A DNA stretch of 64,000 nt, taken from an uncultured bacterium. Its GTDB lineage: Bacteria; Actinomycetota; Coriobacteriia; Coriobacteriales; Coriobacteriaceae. Made by a program: the position numbers and the translations under genes. Below, piece after piece: positions 44,072 through 53,083 of this stretch (its first letter is position 1; the number at the start of each line of letters is the position of its first letter). Under the pieces are notes generated by a model that made no database searches, was not told where the DNA came from, and saw only the letters and a list, made by a program, of their open reading frames with translations. The stretch is taken from assembly GCA_905215525.1 (NCBI GenBank), contig CAJMQJ010000001.1, positions 434,001-498,000 of the forward strand, read 5' to 3'.

Positions 44072-45895
44072 ATGGACGCTGCGATTCAGTACATCTTGTA
44101 CTTTGCCGTGCTCGTCGTCCTGGCCGTTCCGCTCGGTCGGTTCATGGCCCATATCATGGATGGCGAGCATACGTTCCTGTCGCCTGTGATTGCTCCTGTG
44201 GAGCGTGGCGTCTATCGTCTGCTTCGCATCGACGCGGCAGAGCAGATGGGGTGTAGGCGCTATCTGGCGAGCGTGCTGGTCTTTTCGGGGATCGGCCTCG
44301 TGGCCCTTGTGGCACTCCAGGCGCTTCAGCCCTTCTTGCCAGGCAATCCCCAGCACCTGCCGGGTGTGTCATGGGATCTGTCGTTCAATACGGCTGCTTC
44401 CTTCATAACCAACACCAATTGGCAATCCTATTCCGGTGAGACCACCCTGTCCTACCTTGTGCAGTTCATGGGCCTCACCGTGCAAAACTTCTTGTCCGCC
44501 GGCACCGGTATTGCGGTCATGTTCGCGCTCATCCGCGGCTTCCGTCGGGTCAAGGAGCAGGGTCTGGGTTCCTTCTGGGTCGACCTCACCCGCACCGTCC
44601 TGTATGTGCTCATTCCGCTGAACCTCGTGTTTGGCATCTGCCTGGCTGCCGGTGGTGTCATCTCCAACTTCCAGCCGGCTCAGAAGGCTGAGCTCGTAGA
44701 GCCCGTCGCTGTCCAGCCTAATGCAGACGGCGGCTGGAGCGTCATCGACGGCGCCCAGATCGAGGGCGACACGGTCAAGGTCGACGGCAAGGTTGTCGAG
44801 GGCGCGCGCGTGGTCACCGAGCAGTTCCTGCCCCAGGGTCCCGCGGCTCCTCAGGTCGCCATCAAGCAGTCCGGCACCAACGGCGGCGGCTTCTTCGGCG
44901 TGAACTCCGCCCATCCGTATGAGAACCCCAGTGCCTTCACCAACATCATCGAGATGACCAGCTTGCTGCTGATCCCGGCCGCCTGTTGCTTCACCTTCGG
45001 TATCGGCGTCAAGAACACCAAGCAGGGCAAGGCCATCTTTGCCGCCATGTTCATCCTGCTGGTGATCTTCACCGGCATCATCGCCGTCAACGAGCATGCG
45101 GGCACCCCGCAGCTGGCCGATGGCGGAGCGGTCAATATCGAGATGACCGACGGCCAGGCCGGCGGCAACATGGAGGGTAAGGAGAGCCGCTTCGGTATCG
45201 CCACCTCCTCCACGTGGTCGGCTTACACCACCGCCGCTTCCAACGGCTCGGTTAACTCCATGCACGACTCCTACACCCCGCTGGGCGGTTTTGTCCAGAT
45301 GCTCCAGATGGCTCTGGGCGAGGTCGTTTTCGGCGGCGTGGGCTGCGGCCTGTATGGCATGATCGGCTTCGCCATCCTTACAGTGTTCATCGCCGGCCTT
45401 ATGGTCGGACGCACGCCTGAGTTCCTGGGCAAGAAGATCGAGCCGGGCGAGATGCGCTGGGCAGTTGTCCTGTGCCTGGCAACTCCGTTTGCCATTCTGG
45501 TGTGTTCGGCCATCGCCTGCATGGTGCCCGGTCTTGCCGACCAGCTCAACAATGGTGGCGCGCACGGCTTCTCCGAGGTGCTGTATGCCTTCACCTCATG
45601 CGGCGGCAACAACGGCTCGGCGTTTGCAGGTATGAACTGCAACATTCCCTGGATCAACGTCATGCTCGGCCTCGAGATGCTGTTCGCCCGCTTCATGCCC
45701 ATCATCGGTACGCTGGCTATCGCCGGCTCGCTGGCCAAGAAGGGTAAGGTCGCCGAGAGCGCCGGTACCCTGTCTACCACCAACGGCATGTTCGTATTCC
45801 TGCTCGTGTTCATCGTTCTGCTGATCGGTGCCCTGAGCTTCTTCCCGGCCCTGGCGCTTGGCCCCGTTGCCGAGTTCTTCCAGATGATTGCGTAA
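44072..45895 (+). CDS. kdpA: KdpA, potassium-translocating subunit
   Basis: Channel-like subunit of 607 aa, related to the KtrB/TrkH superfamily, with about ten membrane segments and four selectivity-filter loops. Seen: TNTNWQSYSGETTLSYL (first filter), FFGVNSAHPYENPSAFTN, and SCGGNNGSAFAGMN (later filter), typical KdpA landmarks. It starts 3 bp after kdpF and overlaps the ribosome site region of kdpB. It selects K+ and passes it on for pumping by KdpB. Confidence 0.96.
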   Translation: MDAAIQYILYFAVLVVLAVPLGRFMAHIMDGEHTFLSPVIAPVERGVYRLLRIDAAEQMGCRRYLASVLVFSGIGLVALVALQALQPFLPGNPQHLPGVSWDLSFNTAASFITNTNWQSYSGETTLSYLVQFMGLTVQNFLSAGTGIAVMFALIRGFRRVKEQGLGSFWVDLTRTVLYVLIPLNLVFGICLAAGGVISNFQPAQKAELVEPVAVQPNADGGWSVIDGAQIEGDTVKVDGKVVEGARVVTEQFLPQGPAAPQVAIKQSGTNGGGFFGVNSAHPYENPSAFTNIIEMTSLLLIPAACCFTFGIGVKNTKQGKAIFAAMFILLVIFTGIIAVNEHAGTPQLADGGAVNIEMTDGQAGGNMEGKESRFGIATSSTWSAYTTAASNGSVNSMHDSYTPLGGFVQMLQMALGEVVFGGVGCGLYGMIGFAILTVFIAGLMVGRTPEFLGKKIEPGEMRWAVVLCLATPFAILVCSAIACMVPGLADQLNNGGAHGFSEVLYAFTSCGGNNGSAFAGMNCNIPWINVMLGLEMLFARFMPIIGTLAIAGSLAKKGKVAESAGTLSTTNGMFVFLLVFIVLLIGALSFFPALALGPVAEFFQMIA

Positions 45896-45911
45896 AGGAG
45901 GGCGCAGATTT

Positions 45912-47972
45912 ATGACTATGCAAAAAGACATGATGGGCCGCGCGGTCCGCGACTCGTTTGCCAAGCTGGACCCTCGCGTCCAGATTCAAAACCCGGTCAT
46001 GTTCCTGGTGTGGCTTTCAGCCGTCATGACCTCCGTCCTGGTCGTCGCTTCCATCTTCGGTGTGCGGGACGCGGGTGTGCCCACCTACTATGTGGTCGCC
46101 ATCGCGGTCATCCTGTGGCTCACCGACCTGTTCTCGAACTTCGCCGAGGCGCTTGCCGAGGGCCGCGGTAAGGCTCAGGCTGATTCTCTGCGTGCGGCCA
46201 AGAAGGATGTCGAGGCCCATCGCATCGAGTCCGTTGAGGACAAGGAGCGCTTCACCGTCGTTCCCGGCACCGAGCTCACGCGCGGCGACCTGGTGATCGT
46301 ACGCGCCGGCTAGCAGATTCCCGGCGACGGCGACGTCATCGAGGGCGCTGCCTCCGTTGACGAGTCCGCCATCACCGGCGAGTCCGCCCCCGTGGTCCGC
46401 GAGGCCGGCGGCGACCGCTCTGCCGTTACCGGCGGTACCACGGTGCTGTCCGACTGGATCATCGTCAAGATCTCCAGTGAGCCCGGCCAGAGCTTCCTGG
46501 ACAAGATGATCGCGATGGTCGAGGGTGCCGCGCGCAAGAAGACCCCTAACGAGATCGCTCTGGAGATCTTCCTGGTGGCCCTTTCCATCGTCTTTATTCT
46601 GGTCACGCTGGCCCTGTATTGTTACTCCTGCTTCTCGGTCGGTCTTAACGACATGGTCAACCCCACGGCCGTGACCACGCTCGTGGCGCTGCTCGTGTGC
46701 CTGGCTCCCACTACCATCGGCGCCCTTCTGTCCGCCATCGGCATCGCCGGCATGAGCCGTCTGAACGAGGCCAACGTGCTGGCCATGTCCGGCCGCGCCA
46801 TCGAGGCCGCCGGCGACGTCGACATCCTCATGCTCGACAAGACCGGCACCATCACCCTGGGTAACCGCCAAGCCGCCGAGTTCATCCCGGTCGACGGCGT
46901 CGATCCCGCGGAGCTGGCCGATGCCGCCCAGCTTTCCTCGCTGGCCGACGAGACCCCCGAGGGCCGTTCCATCGTCGTGCTCGCCAAGGAGCAGTTCGGT
47001 CTGCGCGGCCGCACGCTCGAGGATAAGGGCATGGAGTTCATCCCGTTCACCGCGGCAACGCGTATGTCCGGCGTGAACTACGAGGGCAATGAGATCCGCA
47101 AGGGCGCTGCCGATTCCGTGCGCACCTATCTGGAGGCAGCCGGCGGCGTGTTCTCCCAGGAGTGCGAAGAGGCCGTCGAACGCATCGCCAAGGCCGGCGG
47201 CACCCCGCTGGTCGTGACCAAGAACTGCCGCGTGCTGGGCGTTGTGTACCTCAAGGACATCATCAAGTCCGGCGTTAAGGAGAAGTTCGCCGACCTGCGC
47301 AAGATGGGCATCAAGACCATCATGGTGACGGGCGACAATCCGCTCACCGCCGCGGCAATCGCCGCCGAGGCCGGCGTTGACGACTTCCTGGCCGAGGCCA
47401 CCCCTGAAGGCAAACTCGAGAAGATCCGCGAGTTCCAGCGTGAGGGTCACCTGGTCGCCATGACCGGCGACGGCACCAACGACGCGCCCGCTCTGGCCCA
47501 GGCCGACGTCGCCGTGGCCATGAACACGGGCACCCAGGCTGCCAAGGAGGCCGGCAACATGGTCGACCTCGACTCCAGCCCCACCAAGCTCATCGAGGTC
47601 GTGCGTATTGGCAAGCAGCTGCTCATGACCCGCGGCTCGCTCACGACCTTCTCGGTGGCCAACGACGTGGCGAAGTACTTCGCTATCATCCCGGCCCTGT
47701 TCTCGCCGATCTATTCGGGACTGGGCGCCCTCAACATCCTGAGCCTCACCAACCCGTTGACGGCCGTGCTGTCCGCCATCATCTACAACGCGCTGGTCAT
47801 CGTCGCGCTAATTCCGGCGGCTCTCAAGGGCGTCAAGTACCGCGAGGTTCCATCCGGCCAGCTGTTGACCCATAACCTGCTGGTGTGGGGTCTGGGCGGC
47901 ATCGTGGCGCCGTTCGTATTCATCAAGATTATCGACATGCTGCTGGCCTTGTTCGGCATTGGCATGATGTAG
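45912..47972 (+). pseudogene. kdpB: KdpB P-type ATPase subunit interrupted by an in-frame TAG
   Basis: The catalytic subunit, 686 codons in one frame with normal KdpB features: the N-terminal segment starting MTMQKDMMGRAVRDSFAKLD, TGES region SAITGESAPVVREAGG, phosphorylation site MLDKTGTITLGN, and MVTGDNPLTAAAIAAEAG. Codon 134 (46311-46313) is TAG, inside VRAG-stop-QIPGDGDVIEG, where homologues carry Glu. A single G-to-T change (GAG to TAG) would explain it. Translation would yield 133 aa unless suppressed or restarted; a downstream GTG frame from 46392 lacks the start of the actuator domain. Without KdpB the pump cannot work. Confidence 0.88.
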
Positions 47973-47984
47973 ACGGAGGTTTGT

Positions 47985-48575
47985 ATGTTCAAAGGTATCG
48001 CATCGCGCGCACTTGGCGTGTTCGCGCTGTTTACCATCGTCTGCGGCCTGGGATACACGCTCGTGGTGACCGGCGTCGTGCAGCTTGCGTTTCCGTACCA
48101 GGCGAACGGATCGCTTATTACGGTCGACGGCAAGGTTGTGGGTTCCGAGCTCATCGGCCAGAACTTCGATGACGAAGCCCACATGTGGGGTCGTATCCAG
48201 AACGTGTCAATTGTCGAAGGCGAAGACGGCGAGCTCATGGCGTATGGTGCCCCGTCCAACCTGTCCCCGGCGAGTGAGAAGTATCGGCAGCTTGTGGATG
48301 CGCGCGTGAAGAAGATTCGCGCCGCCAACTCCGATGCCGATATGGACGCTGTGCCCGTCGACCTGGTGACGTGTTCGGGGTCCGGCCTCGACCCGGAGAT
48401 CTCTCCGGATGCCGCCGAGTACCAGGTCCCGTGCCTTGCCAAGGCCACGGGCAAGAGCGAAGACGAGGTGCGCGAGATCATCGCCCAGTGCACCAAGGGC
48501 CGTTTCCTCGGCGTGTTCGGCGAGCCCACGGTTAACGTGCTCAAGGTGAACCTTATGCTGGACGGCGCGCTGTAA
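47985..48575 (+). CDS. kdpC: KdpC, potassium-ATPase accessory subunit
   Basis: 196-aa subunit with one N-terminal membrane segment (about residues 11-34, GVFALFTIVCGLGYTLVV) and an extracytoplasmic domain. Family motifs: SELIGQNFDDEAHMWGR, ASNLSPAS-like (APSNLSPASEKY), VPVDLVTCSGSGLDPEISP and GEPTVNVLKVNLMLDG. It starts 12 bp after kdpB with GGAGG. Its intact state fits a recent loss of kdpB function. Confidence 0.95.
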   Translation: MFKGIASRALGVFALFTIVCGLGYTLVVTGVVQLAFPYQANGSLITVDGKVVGSELIGQNFDDEAHMWGRIQNVSIVEGEDGELMAYGAPSNLSPASEKYRQLVDARVKKIRAANSDADMDAVPVDLVTCSGSGLDPEISPDAAEYQVPCLAKATGKSEDEVREIIAQCTKGRFLGVFGEPTVNVLKVNLMLDGAL

Positions 48576-48639
48576 GTGAGGGAGTGGCGGATGAGGGCAT
48601 GACTGACTATCTGAGCCCTCAATTCCACCCCGCCCATCG

Positions 48640-48710
48640 GTTGCGGTGAAATACGGACTGTTTTGGCTGTCAAAAGTCTCATCTACTCCGTATTCCACCG
48701 CAACTTTTTT
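48640..48710 (+). repeat. 18-bp-stem hairpin, copy 2 (after kdpC, terminator-like)
   Basis: Left arm 48640-48657 and right arm 48687-48704 pair with one mismatch, followed by TTTTTT. The loop repeats CTGTTTTGGCTGTCAAA from copy 1 (40226-40295). It probably terminates kdpFABC. Decayed halves of the same family can be seen at 52868-52890 and 52949-52975. Confidence 0.8.
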
Positions 48711-48823
48711 GTGAGGGTCGGGATTGAAGGTGGGGAGTGCGAGCGAGTGCGAATGCGGCGGATACTGATACGATAAGTACGTTAGTAACTGCCGCCGAGC
48801 GGCTCAAACGAAAGGAAGCCTGC

Positions 48824-50773
48824 ATGGAGTCTTCTGCCTATCCAATGCTCTTTAGCCCGATCAAGGTCGGTACGACCGAGGTCAAGAACCGCGTCTTTAT
48901 GCCGCCGGTATCTACCAACCTGGCCGATCACGGCTATGTGACCGACGACTTGGTCGATCATTACCGTGCCCGCGCCAAGGGCGGCGTGGGCCTCATCATT
49001 ACCGAGGTCGTGACGGTCGAGCCCACCTATACCTATCTGCCGGGTGACATGTGCTGCTACGACGACACGTTTATCCCCGGCTGGGAAAAGCTCGCCGCAG
49101 CCGTCCACGAGTATGGCTGCAAGATCATGCCGCAGCTCTTCCATCCCGCCTACATGGCCTTTAACATTCCGGGCACGCCGCGCCTGATCGCTCCGTCCTT
49201 TGTAGGCCCGTCCTATGCCCGCGAGGCGCCGCGCCCCATCACCATCGACGAGATCCACGAGCTCACGCATCAGTTTGGCGACGCTGCCGTGCGTATGCAG
49301 AAGGCCGGTGTCGATGGCGTCGAGGTCCATGCGGCGCATGCCCACGGTATGCTCGGCGGCTTTTTGACTCCGCTCTACAACAAGCGCACCGACGAGTACG
49401 GCGGCTCGCTCGACGCCCGCATGCGCTTCCTGCTCGAGGTCATCGCCGAGATTCGCGAGCGCTGCGGCAAGGACTTCATCATCGACGTCCGTATCTCGGG
49501 CGACGAGTACACCGATGGCGGTCTGACCCTCAACGACATGGTCTACGTCTCGCGTCGCCTGGAGAAGGCCGGCGTCGACATGATTCATGTGTCGGGCGGC
49601 ACCACCATCAAGCGCGGTTCCGCCATTCCCGCCGCCGGCACGCAGCAGGCCTCGCACGCCGCCTGCTCGCGCGAGATCAAAAAGCACGTCAACATTCCCG
49701 TTGCCACGGTCGGCCGCATTAACGAGGCATGGATCGCCGAGGAGCTGATCGAGGACGGCGCTGCCGACATTTGCATGATGGGCCGCGCCAATCTGTGCGA
49801 TGCCGAGTTCTGCAACAAGGCTGCTGCCGGCAACGCCGACGACATCCGCCCCTGCATCGGTTGCCTGCGCTGCCTGAACGGCATCATGTTCGGCAAGCGC
49901 ATCTCCTGCACCGTCAACCCGGATGTGGAGCGTGACGAGGCTGGCTACGAGCCTGCCGCCGAGGCAAAGAACGTGCTCGTTGTGGGTGCCGGTCCCGCGG
50001 GCATGGAGGCAGCCTACATTGCCGCCAAGCGCGGTCATAACGTGGTGCTCGTGGATAAGCAGGACGAGCCGGGCGGCGAGATGCGCATCGCAGTCGTTCC
50101 GCCGGCAAAGCAGGAGCTCACCCGCGTGATCAAGTACCAGTACCGCCGCCTGGCCGAGGCCGGCGTCACGTGCGTCTTCGGTACCGAGCTTTCGGCCGAG
50201 GACATCCAGCGCGACTACGCGGGTTACGAGGTTGTCCTGGCCTATGGCGCCGAACCCATCGCCCCGGCCTTTATGCAGGGCTTTAAGCAGGTCATGACGG
50301 CTGATGACCTGCTGGGCGGCAAGGCTTTCCCGGGCAAGAAGATTGTCATTGTGGGCGGCGGCACCGTTGGCTGCGAGACGGCCGATTACCTGGCCCCGTT
50401 GGTCAACGACCTGTCGCCGGCCAACCGCGATGTCACCGTCATCGAGATGACCAAGACGCTCGCCGCCAACGAGGGCGGCGCCGGCCGCGCGGTGCTCATC
50501 ACGCGCATGCTCTCCAAGGGTGTTCACGTGCTGACCGAGGCCAAGGTGACCGAGATTACCGAGGACGCTATCAGCTACGAGAAGGACGGCGAGGTCCACA
50601 CCATCGCCGATGCCGATACGCTGGTGCTTGCCATGGGCTATCGTCCCAACACCAAGTTGGCCGATGACCTTGCCGCTGCCGGCGTTGCCACCCACGTGCT
50701 GGGCGATGCCCAGAAGTGCGGCAACATCCGTGATGCCATCGGCGACGGCTACAAGGTCGCCTGCGAGCTGTAG
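48824..50773 (+). CDS. NADH:flavin oxidoreductase, Old Yellow / enoate reductase type
   Basis: Multidomain flavoenzyme of 649 aa (649 codons plus stop). An N-terminal FMN TIM barrel (about residues 1-370) includes FLTPLYNKRTDEYGGSLDAR and HVSGG. A 4Fe-4S cysteine set follows, CIGCLRCLNG and SCTVNP. The C-terminal part is an FAD/NAD(P) domain with VLVVGAGPAGMEAAYIAAKRG and IVIVGGGTVGCETADYL. This plan matches 2,4-dienoyl-CoA reductase, 2-enoate reductase and the bile-acid BaiCD/BaiH enzymes. The substrate is not decided by sequence. ATG 48824 follows GAAAGGAAG; a longer frame upstream is unsupported. No other bai gene is nearby. Confidence 0.87.
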   Translation: MESSAYPMLFSPIKVGTTEVKNRVFMPPVSTNLADHGYVTDDLVDHYRARAKGGVGLIITEVVTVEPTYTYLPGDMCCYDDTFIPGWEKLAAAVHEYGCKIMPQLFHPAYMAFNIPGTPRLIAPSFVGPSYAREAPRPITIDEIHELTHQFGDAAVRMQKAGVDGVEVHAAHAHGMLGGFLTPLYNKRTDEYGGSLDARMRFLLEVIAEIRERCGKDFIIDVRISGDEYTDGGLTLNDMVYVSRRLEKAGVDMIHVSGGTTIKRGSAIPAAGTQQASHAACSREIKKHVNIPVATVGRINEAWIAEELIEDGAADICMMGRANLCDAEFCNKAAAGNADDIRPCIGCLRCLNGIMFGKRISCTVNPDVERDEAGYEPAAEAKNVLVVGAGPAGMEAAYIAAKRGHNVVLVDKQDEPGGEMRIAVVPPAKQELTRVIKYQYRRLAEAGVTCVFGTELSAEDIQRDYAGYEVVLAYGAEPIAPAFMQGFKQVMTADDLLGGKAFPGKKIVIVGGGTVGCETADYLAPLVNDLSPANRDVTVIEMTKTLAANEGGAGRAVLITRMLSKGVHVLTEAKVTEITEDAISYEKDGEVHTIADADTLVLAMGYRPNTKLADDLAAAGVATHVLGDAQKCGNIRDAIGDGYKVACEL

Positions 50774-50790
50774 TTAACCCTTTGTTGCGT

Positions 50791-50888
50791 GGGGGCCAGG
50801 TTACTTTGCGCTAAGTTGATGCATGTAAACCTGACCCCATTGCACCATTTGATAAAACGCAAGCGCTCGCTGCCTGCGTTTTATCAAA
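50791..50888. repeat. Two hairpins after the flavoenzyme gene
   Basis: 50791-50838: imperfect GGGGCCAGGTTA against TAAACCTGACCCC. 50848-50888: perfect 14-bp TTTGATAAAACGCA / TGCGTTTTATCAAA around a 13-nt GC loop. The second can serve as a bidirectional terminator between the flavoenzyme gene and the facing GntR remnant. Confidence 0.6.
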
Positions 50889-50907
50889 GAAAGATTATTG
50901 TCGAGCC

Positions 50908-51190
50908 TTAAATGCCTTTTGTTTGTGTGCCTTCCGCAATCATATTGCGGTTGTAGACCAGGTGCAGATACATCGCATCGTGAGCGGCGGTGGGGTTGCG
51001 CGTCTCAATGGCGTCGGCCACACCGTGGTGCGTGCGGATGGTCTCCTCGACGAACTTTTTTGCCCGTTACGTCGATAAAGAGGGGAACGGATGCCTTGAG
51101 CACACCCATCAGACGGGTAACGGCGAGGTTGCCGCCATCCCAGGGCGGCTTCATGGGGTAGCGCCCGTACGCATCGAATTTTTCCTCTCA
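50908..51190 (-). pseudogene. GntR/FCD regulator, C-terminal remnant with frameshift
   Basis: On the minus strand the last part reads KKFVEETIRTHHGVADAIET then RNPTAAHDAMYLHLVYNR, the usual end of an FCD-domain GntR regulator. Upstream, a second frame (RYPMKPPWDGGNLAV through VPLFIDVTGKK) joins it only after a one-base shift at an A6 run (complement of 51056-51061). No winged-helix N-terminus exists before a terminator at 51205. So it is a decayed regulator fragment, possibly once controlling the flavoenzyme. Confidence 0.65.
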
Positions 51191-51204
51191 TAGATGTGCG
51201 GCAC

Positions 51205-51243
51205 AAAGAGCCCCGAGTTCATACGAGCTCGGGGCTCTTTTCG
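51205..51243. terminator. Bidirectional terminator
   Basis: Perfect 13-bp stem AAAGAGCCCCGAG / CTCGGGGCTCTTT with a 10-nt loop, T-rich on the + side and A-rich on the other. Confidence 0.88.
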
Positions 51244-51266
51244 TTTGGATTTCAGACGTATTGACA

Positions 51267-51399
51267 GACGAAAACAGTCTGCGTCCGGTATTGAGCCATA
51301 CGAAAGCGAAATTATGCGTCTTAATTCCGTACGCAAATCAAGACGAAAACAGTTTGCGTCTTATATAAATCAGTACGCAAACGGTTTTCGTCTTATAAT
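51267..51399 (+). promoter_or_regulatory. Promoter with three operator-like repeats before the AlbA_2 gene
   Basis: A 19-bp partial palindrome GACGAAAACAGTTTGCGTC occurs at 51267-51285 (one base different), 51342-51360 and, inverted, 51374-51392. Centres are 75 and 32 bp apart, about seven and three helical turns. A perfect -10 TATAAT is at 51394-51399, with the third copy filling the spacer before it. The isolated words TACGCAAA recur between copies. Layout suggests cooperative repression, probably by the gene product that follows. Confidence 0.65.
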
Positions 51400-51436
51400 A
51401 CGGTTATGAATGGTACGAAACGAGGGGGTTGTGCAT

Positions 51437-52690
51437 ATGGTTGTTAGAGAGAGCCCTACAGTCGAATACAAGGAAAGCGTTACGCCGACGTTTCTTAAAA
51501 CGGTGAGCGCCTATGCAAACTATGGGACGGGCAAGATTGAGTTTGGCGTTGATGACGAGGGCGTGGTTGTCGGCCTTGCAGATCCGGTCGCAGAGTGTCT
51601 CCGCATCGAGAACATGATTAATGACAGCTTGGACCCCGCTCCCCGTTACACGCTCGAGCCCGATGAGAAACACGGGACCGTAATCCTTACGGTTTATGAG
51701 GGACAGGACAAACCCTATCGAAGCAAGGGAAAGGCCTACAGGCGAAACGATTCGGCAACGGTGGAGGTCGACCGGTTTGAGTATGGCAGGCTGACGCTCG
51801 AAGGCAGCAACGTAACGTTCGACGCGCTCACGTCGGCTCGCCAGGACTTGAGCTTTCATACGCTCGAGCATAAGTGTGTTGAACACCTCGGCATTTCCGA
51901 GCTAACGTCGGATATCTTGCGTACGCTCCGCTTGCTCGGCAAGGATGGCTATACCAATGCCGCGGCGATTTTAGCGGATAAGAATGATTTTCCAGGCATC
52001 GACTGCGTCCGTTTTGGCGATACCGAGGATGTGATCTTGGATCGCGAGGCGGCGACAAATGTATCCGCAATTGAGCAGGCGGACAGGGCGGTGGCTATGT
52101 TTGCACGCTACTACCGTTATGAGCGTATCGAAGGGATGGAGCGCGTCCAAACCGATCGAATTCCTCTTGAGGCATTCCGCGAAGCTGTTGCAAACGCTTT
52201 AGTGCATCGGACGTGGGACGTTCGAGCGAACGTTCAAATTGCCCTGTACGATGATCGCGTCGTTGTGACCTCCCCCGGATCGCTGCCCGCCGGTTTGACG
52301 ACGGAACAATACCTGTATGGGCAGATATCCGTGCTCAGAAACCCCATCGTTGCAGAGGCCTTCTTAAAGCTGGATTACATCGAGAAATTTGGTACGGGAA
52401 TTGCGCGCATTAGACGTGCCTATCGCGATTCGATCAATCAACCAATTTTTGATGTTCGCGGCGGCATGGTGGCCGTCACATTGCCCGTTACCGATGCCTT
52501 TGAAGGGTCCGAGGAAGAGGTCCAGGTTCTCAAGGCCTTGTCGGGCGGGCGAATTATGTCGCGAAGCGAGATTGAAAAACAGACGGGGCTGAGCCGCATG
52601 CGGACGTTGGCGGCACTCGAATCTCTGCTTGAACGGAATGCAATCGTAAGGCAGGGAACCGGGCGGGCCACGAAATACGAGCGCTCATAG
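51437..52690 (+). CDS. AlbA_2 (Schlafen-like) domain / HATPase_c_4 putative regulator
   Basis: Predicted transcriptional regulator of 417 aa. An N-terminal AlbA_2 domain (about residues 1-120) shows ESPTVEYKESVTP, YANYGTGKIEFGVDDEG and the YRRNDSATVEV ending. An ATPase-like C-terminal domain has AFREAVANALVHRTWD and IEKFGTGIARIRRAY. A final winged-helix-like part (LSGGRIMSRSEIEKQTGLSR) would bind DNA. ATG 51437 follows GAGGGGG. Relatives are annotated as ATP-binding or DNA-binding proteins of unclear role. The three palindromes upstream imply autoregulation. Confidence 0.82.
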   Translation: MVVRESPTVEYKESVTPTFLKTVSAYANYGTGKIEFGVDDEGVVVGLADPVAECLRIENMINDSLDPAPRYTLEPDEKHGTVILTVYEGQDKPYRSKGKAYRRNDSATVEVDRFEYGRLTLEGSNVTFDALTSARQDLSFHTLEHKCVEHLGISELTSDILRTLRLLGKDGYTNAAAILADKNDFPGIDCVRFGDTEDVILDREAATNVSAIEQADRAVAMFARYYRYERIEGMERVQTDRIPLEAFREAVANALVHRTWDVRANVQIALYDDRVVVTSPGSLPAGLTTEQYLYGQISVLRNPIVAEAFLKLDYIEKFGTGIARIRRAYRDSINQPIFDVRGGMVAVTLPVTDAFEGSEEEVQVLKALSGGRIMSRSEIEKQTGLSRMRTLAALESLLERNAIVRQGTGRATKYERS

Positions 52691-52712
52691 TCCAAAAGAG
52701 CCATGGTACAAG

Positions 52713-52746
52713 ACGGACCCCAAGCCAGCGTTGGCTTGGGGTCCGT
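52713..52746 (+). terminator. Terminator after the AlbA_2 gene
   Basis: Perfect 15-bp stem ACGGACCCCAAGCCA / TGGCTTGGGGTCCGT with loop GCGT, followed by TATATC. Strong, but with few T. Confidence 0.82.
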
Positions 52747-52780
52747 TATATCCCGGATGGTAATGGGCCGATTATTGTCA

Positions 52781-52873
52781 AGTTATAGCAAAGTACAGCG
52801 ACGTACAGCAAAGTATAGTGAGATATAGCAAGCCGTATAGCGCGCCTTGATTTTCAACCCTTGATTATCAACC
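52781..52873. repeat. 10-bp tandem repeats and a 14-bp direct repeat
   Basis: Six head-to-tail 10-mers from 52781 to 52840 follow the pattern AGTAYAGCRA. At 52847-52873 CTTGATTTTCAACC is followed by CTTGATTATCAACC. The region is AT-rich, non-coding and next to the transposon insertion. The 10-bp step equals one DNA turn. Confidence 0.55.
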
Positions 52874-53083
52874 GTCCGTATTTCACAGCAACTTATAACA
52901 GGCTCGGGGTGCCAATTTGGGGTGCAGTAGTGCTGCGCCACGAAAAGGGCCTATCTACTACGTTTAAGCCGCAGGGGTCAACCATAGTCGGTTTTTTCGA
53001 AAGGCTATGTCACAACAAACAGTTGATAAATAGCCATTTTTATAGGGGAGTATCAGAACTCCCCTACAAACTGTTATTTGCAG

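Noticed and set aside
46311..46313. Recoding of the kdpB TAG (pyrrolysine or programmed readthrough)
   Set aside because: The replaced residue is an ordinary Glu position and no pyl genes or readthrough signal were seen; a point mutation or read error is simpler.
48824..50773. Bile acid bai operon
   Set aside because: The enzyme resembles BaiCD/BaiH in architecture, but no other bai gene is nearby and the same architecture serves many enoate reductases.
51151..51336. Small minus-strand gene across the terminator
   Set aside because: The frame runs through a perfect terminator stem and ends in a remnant; no ribosome site or family.
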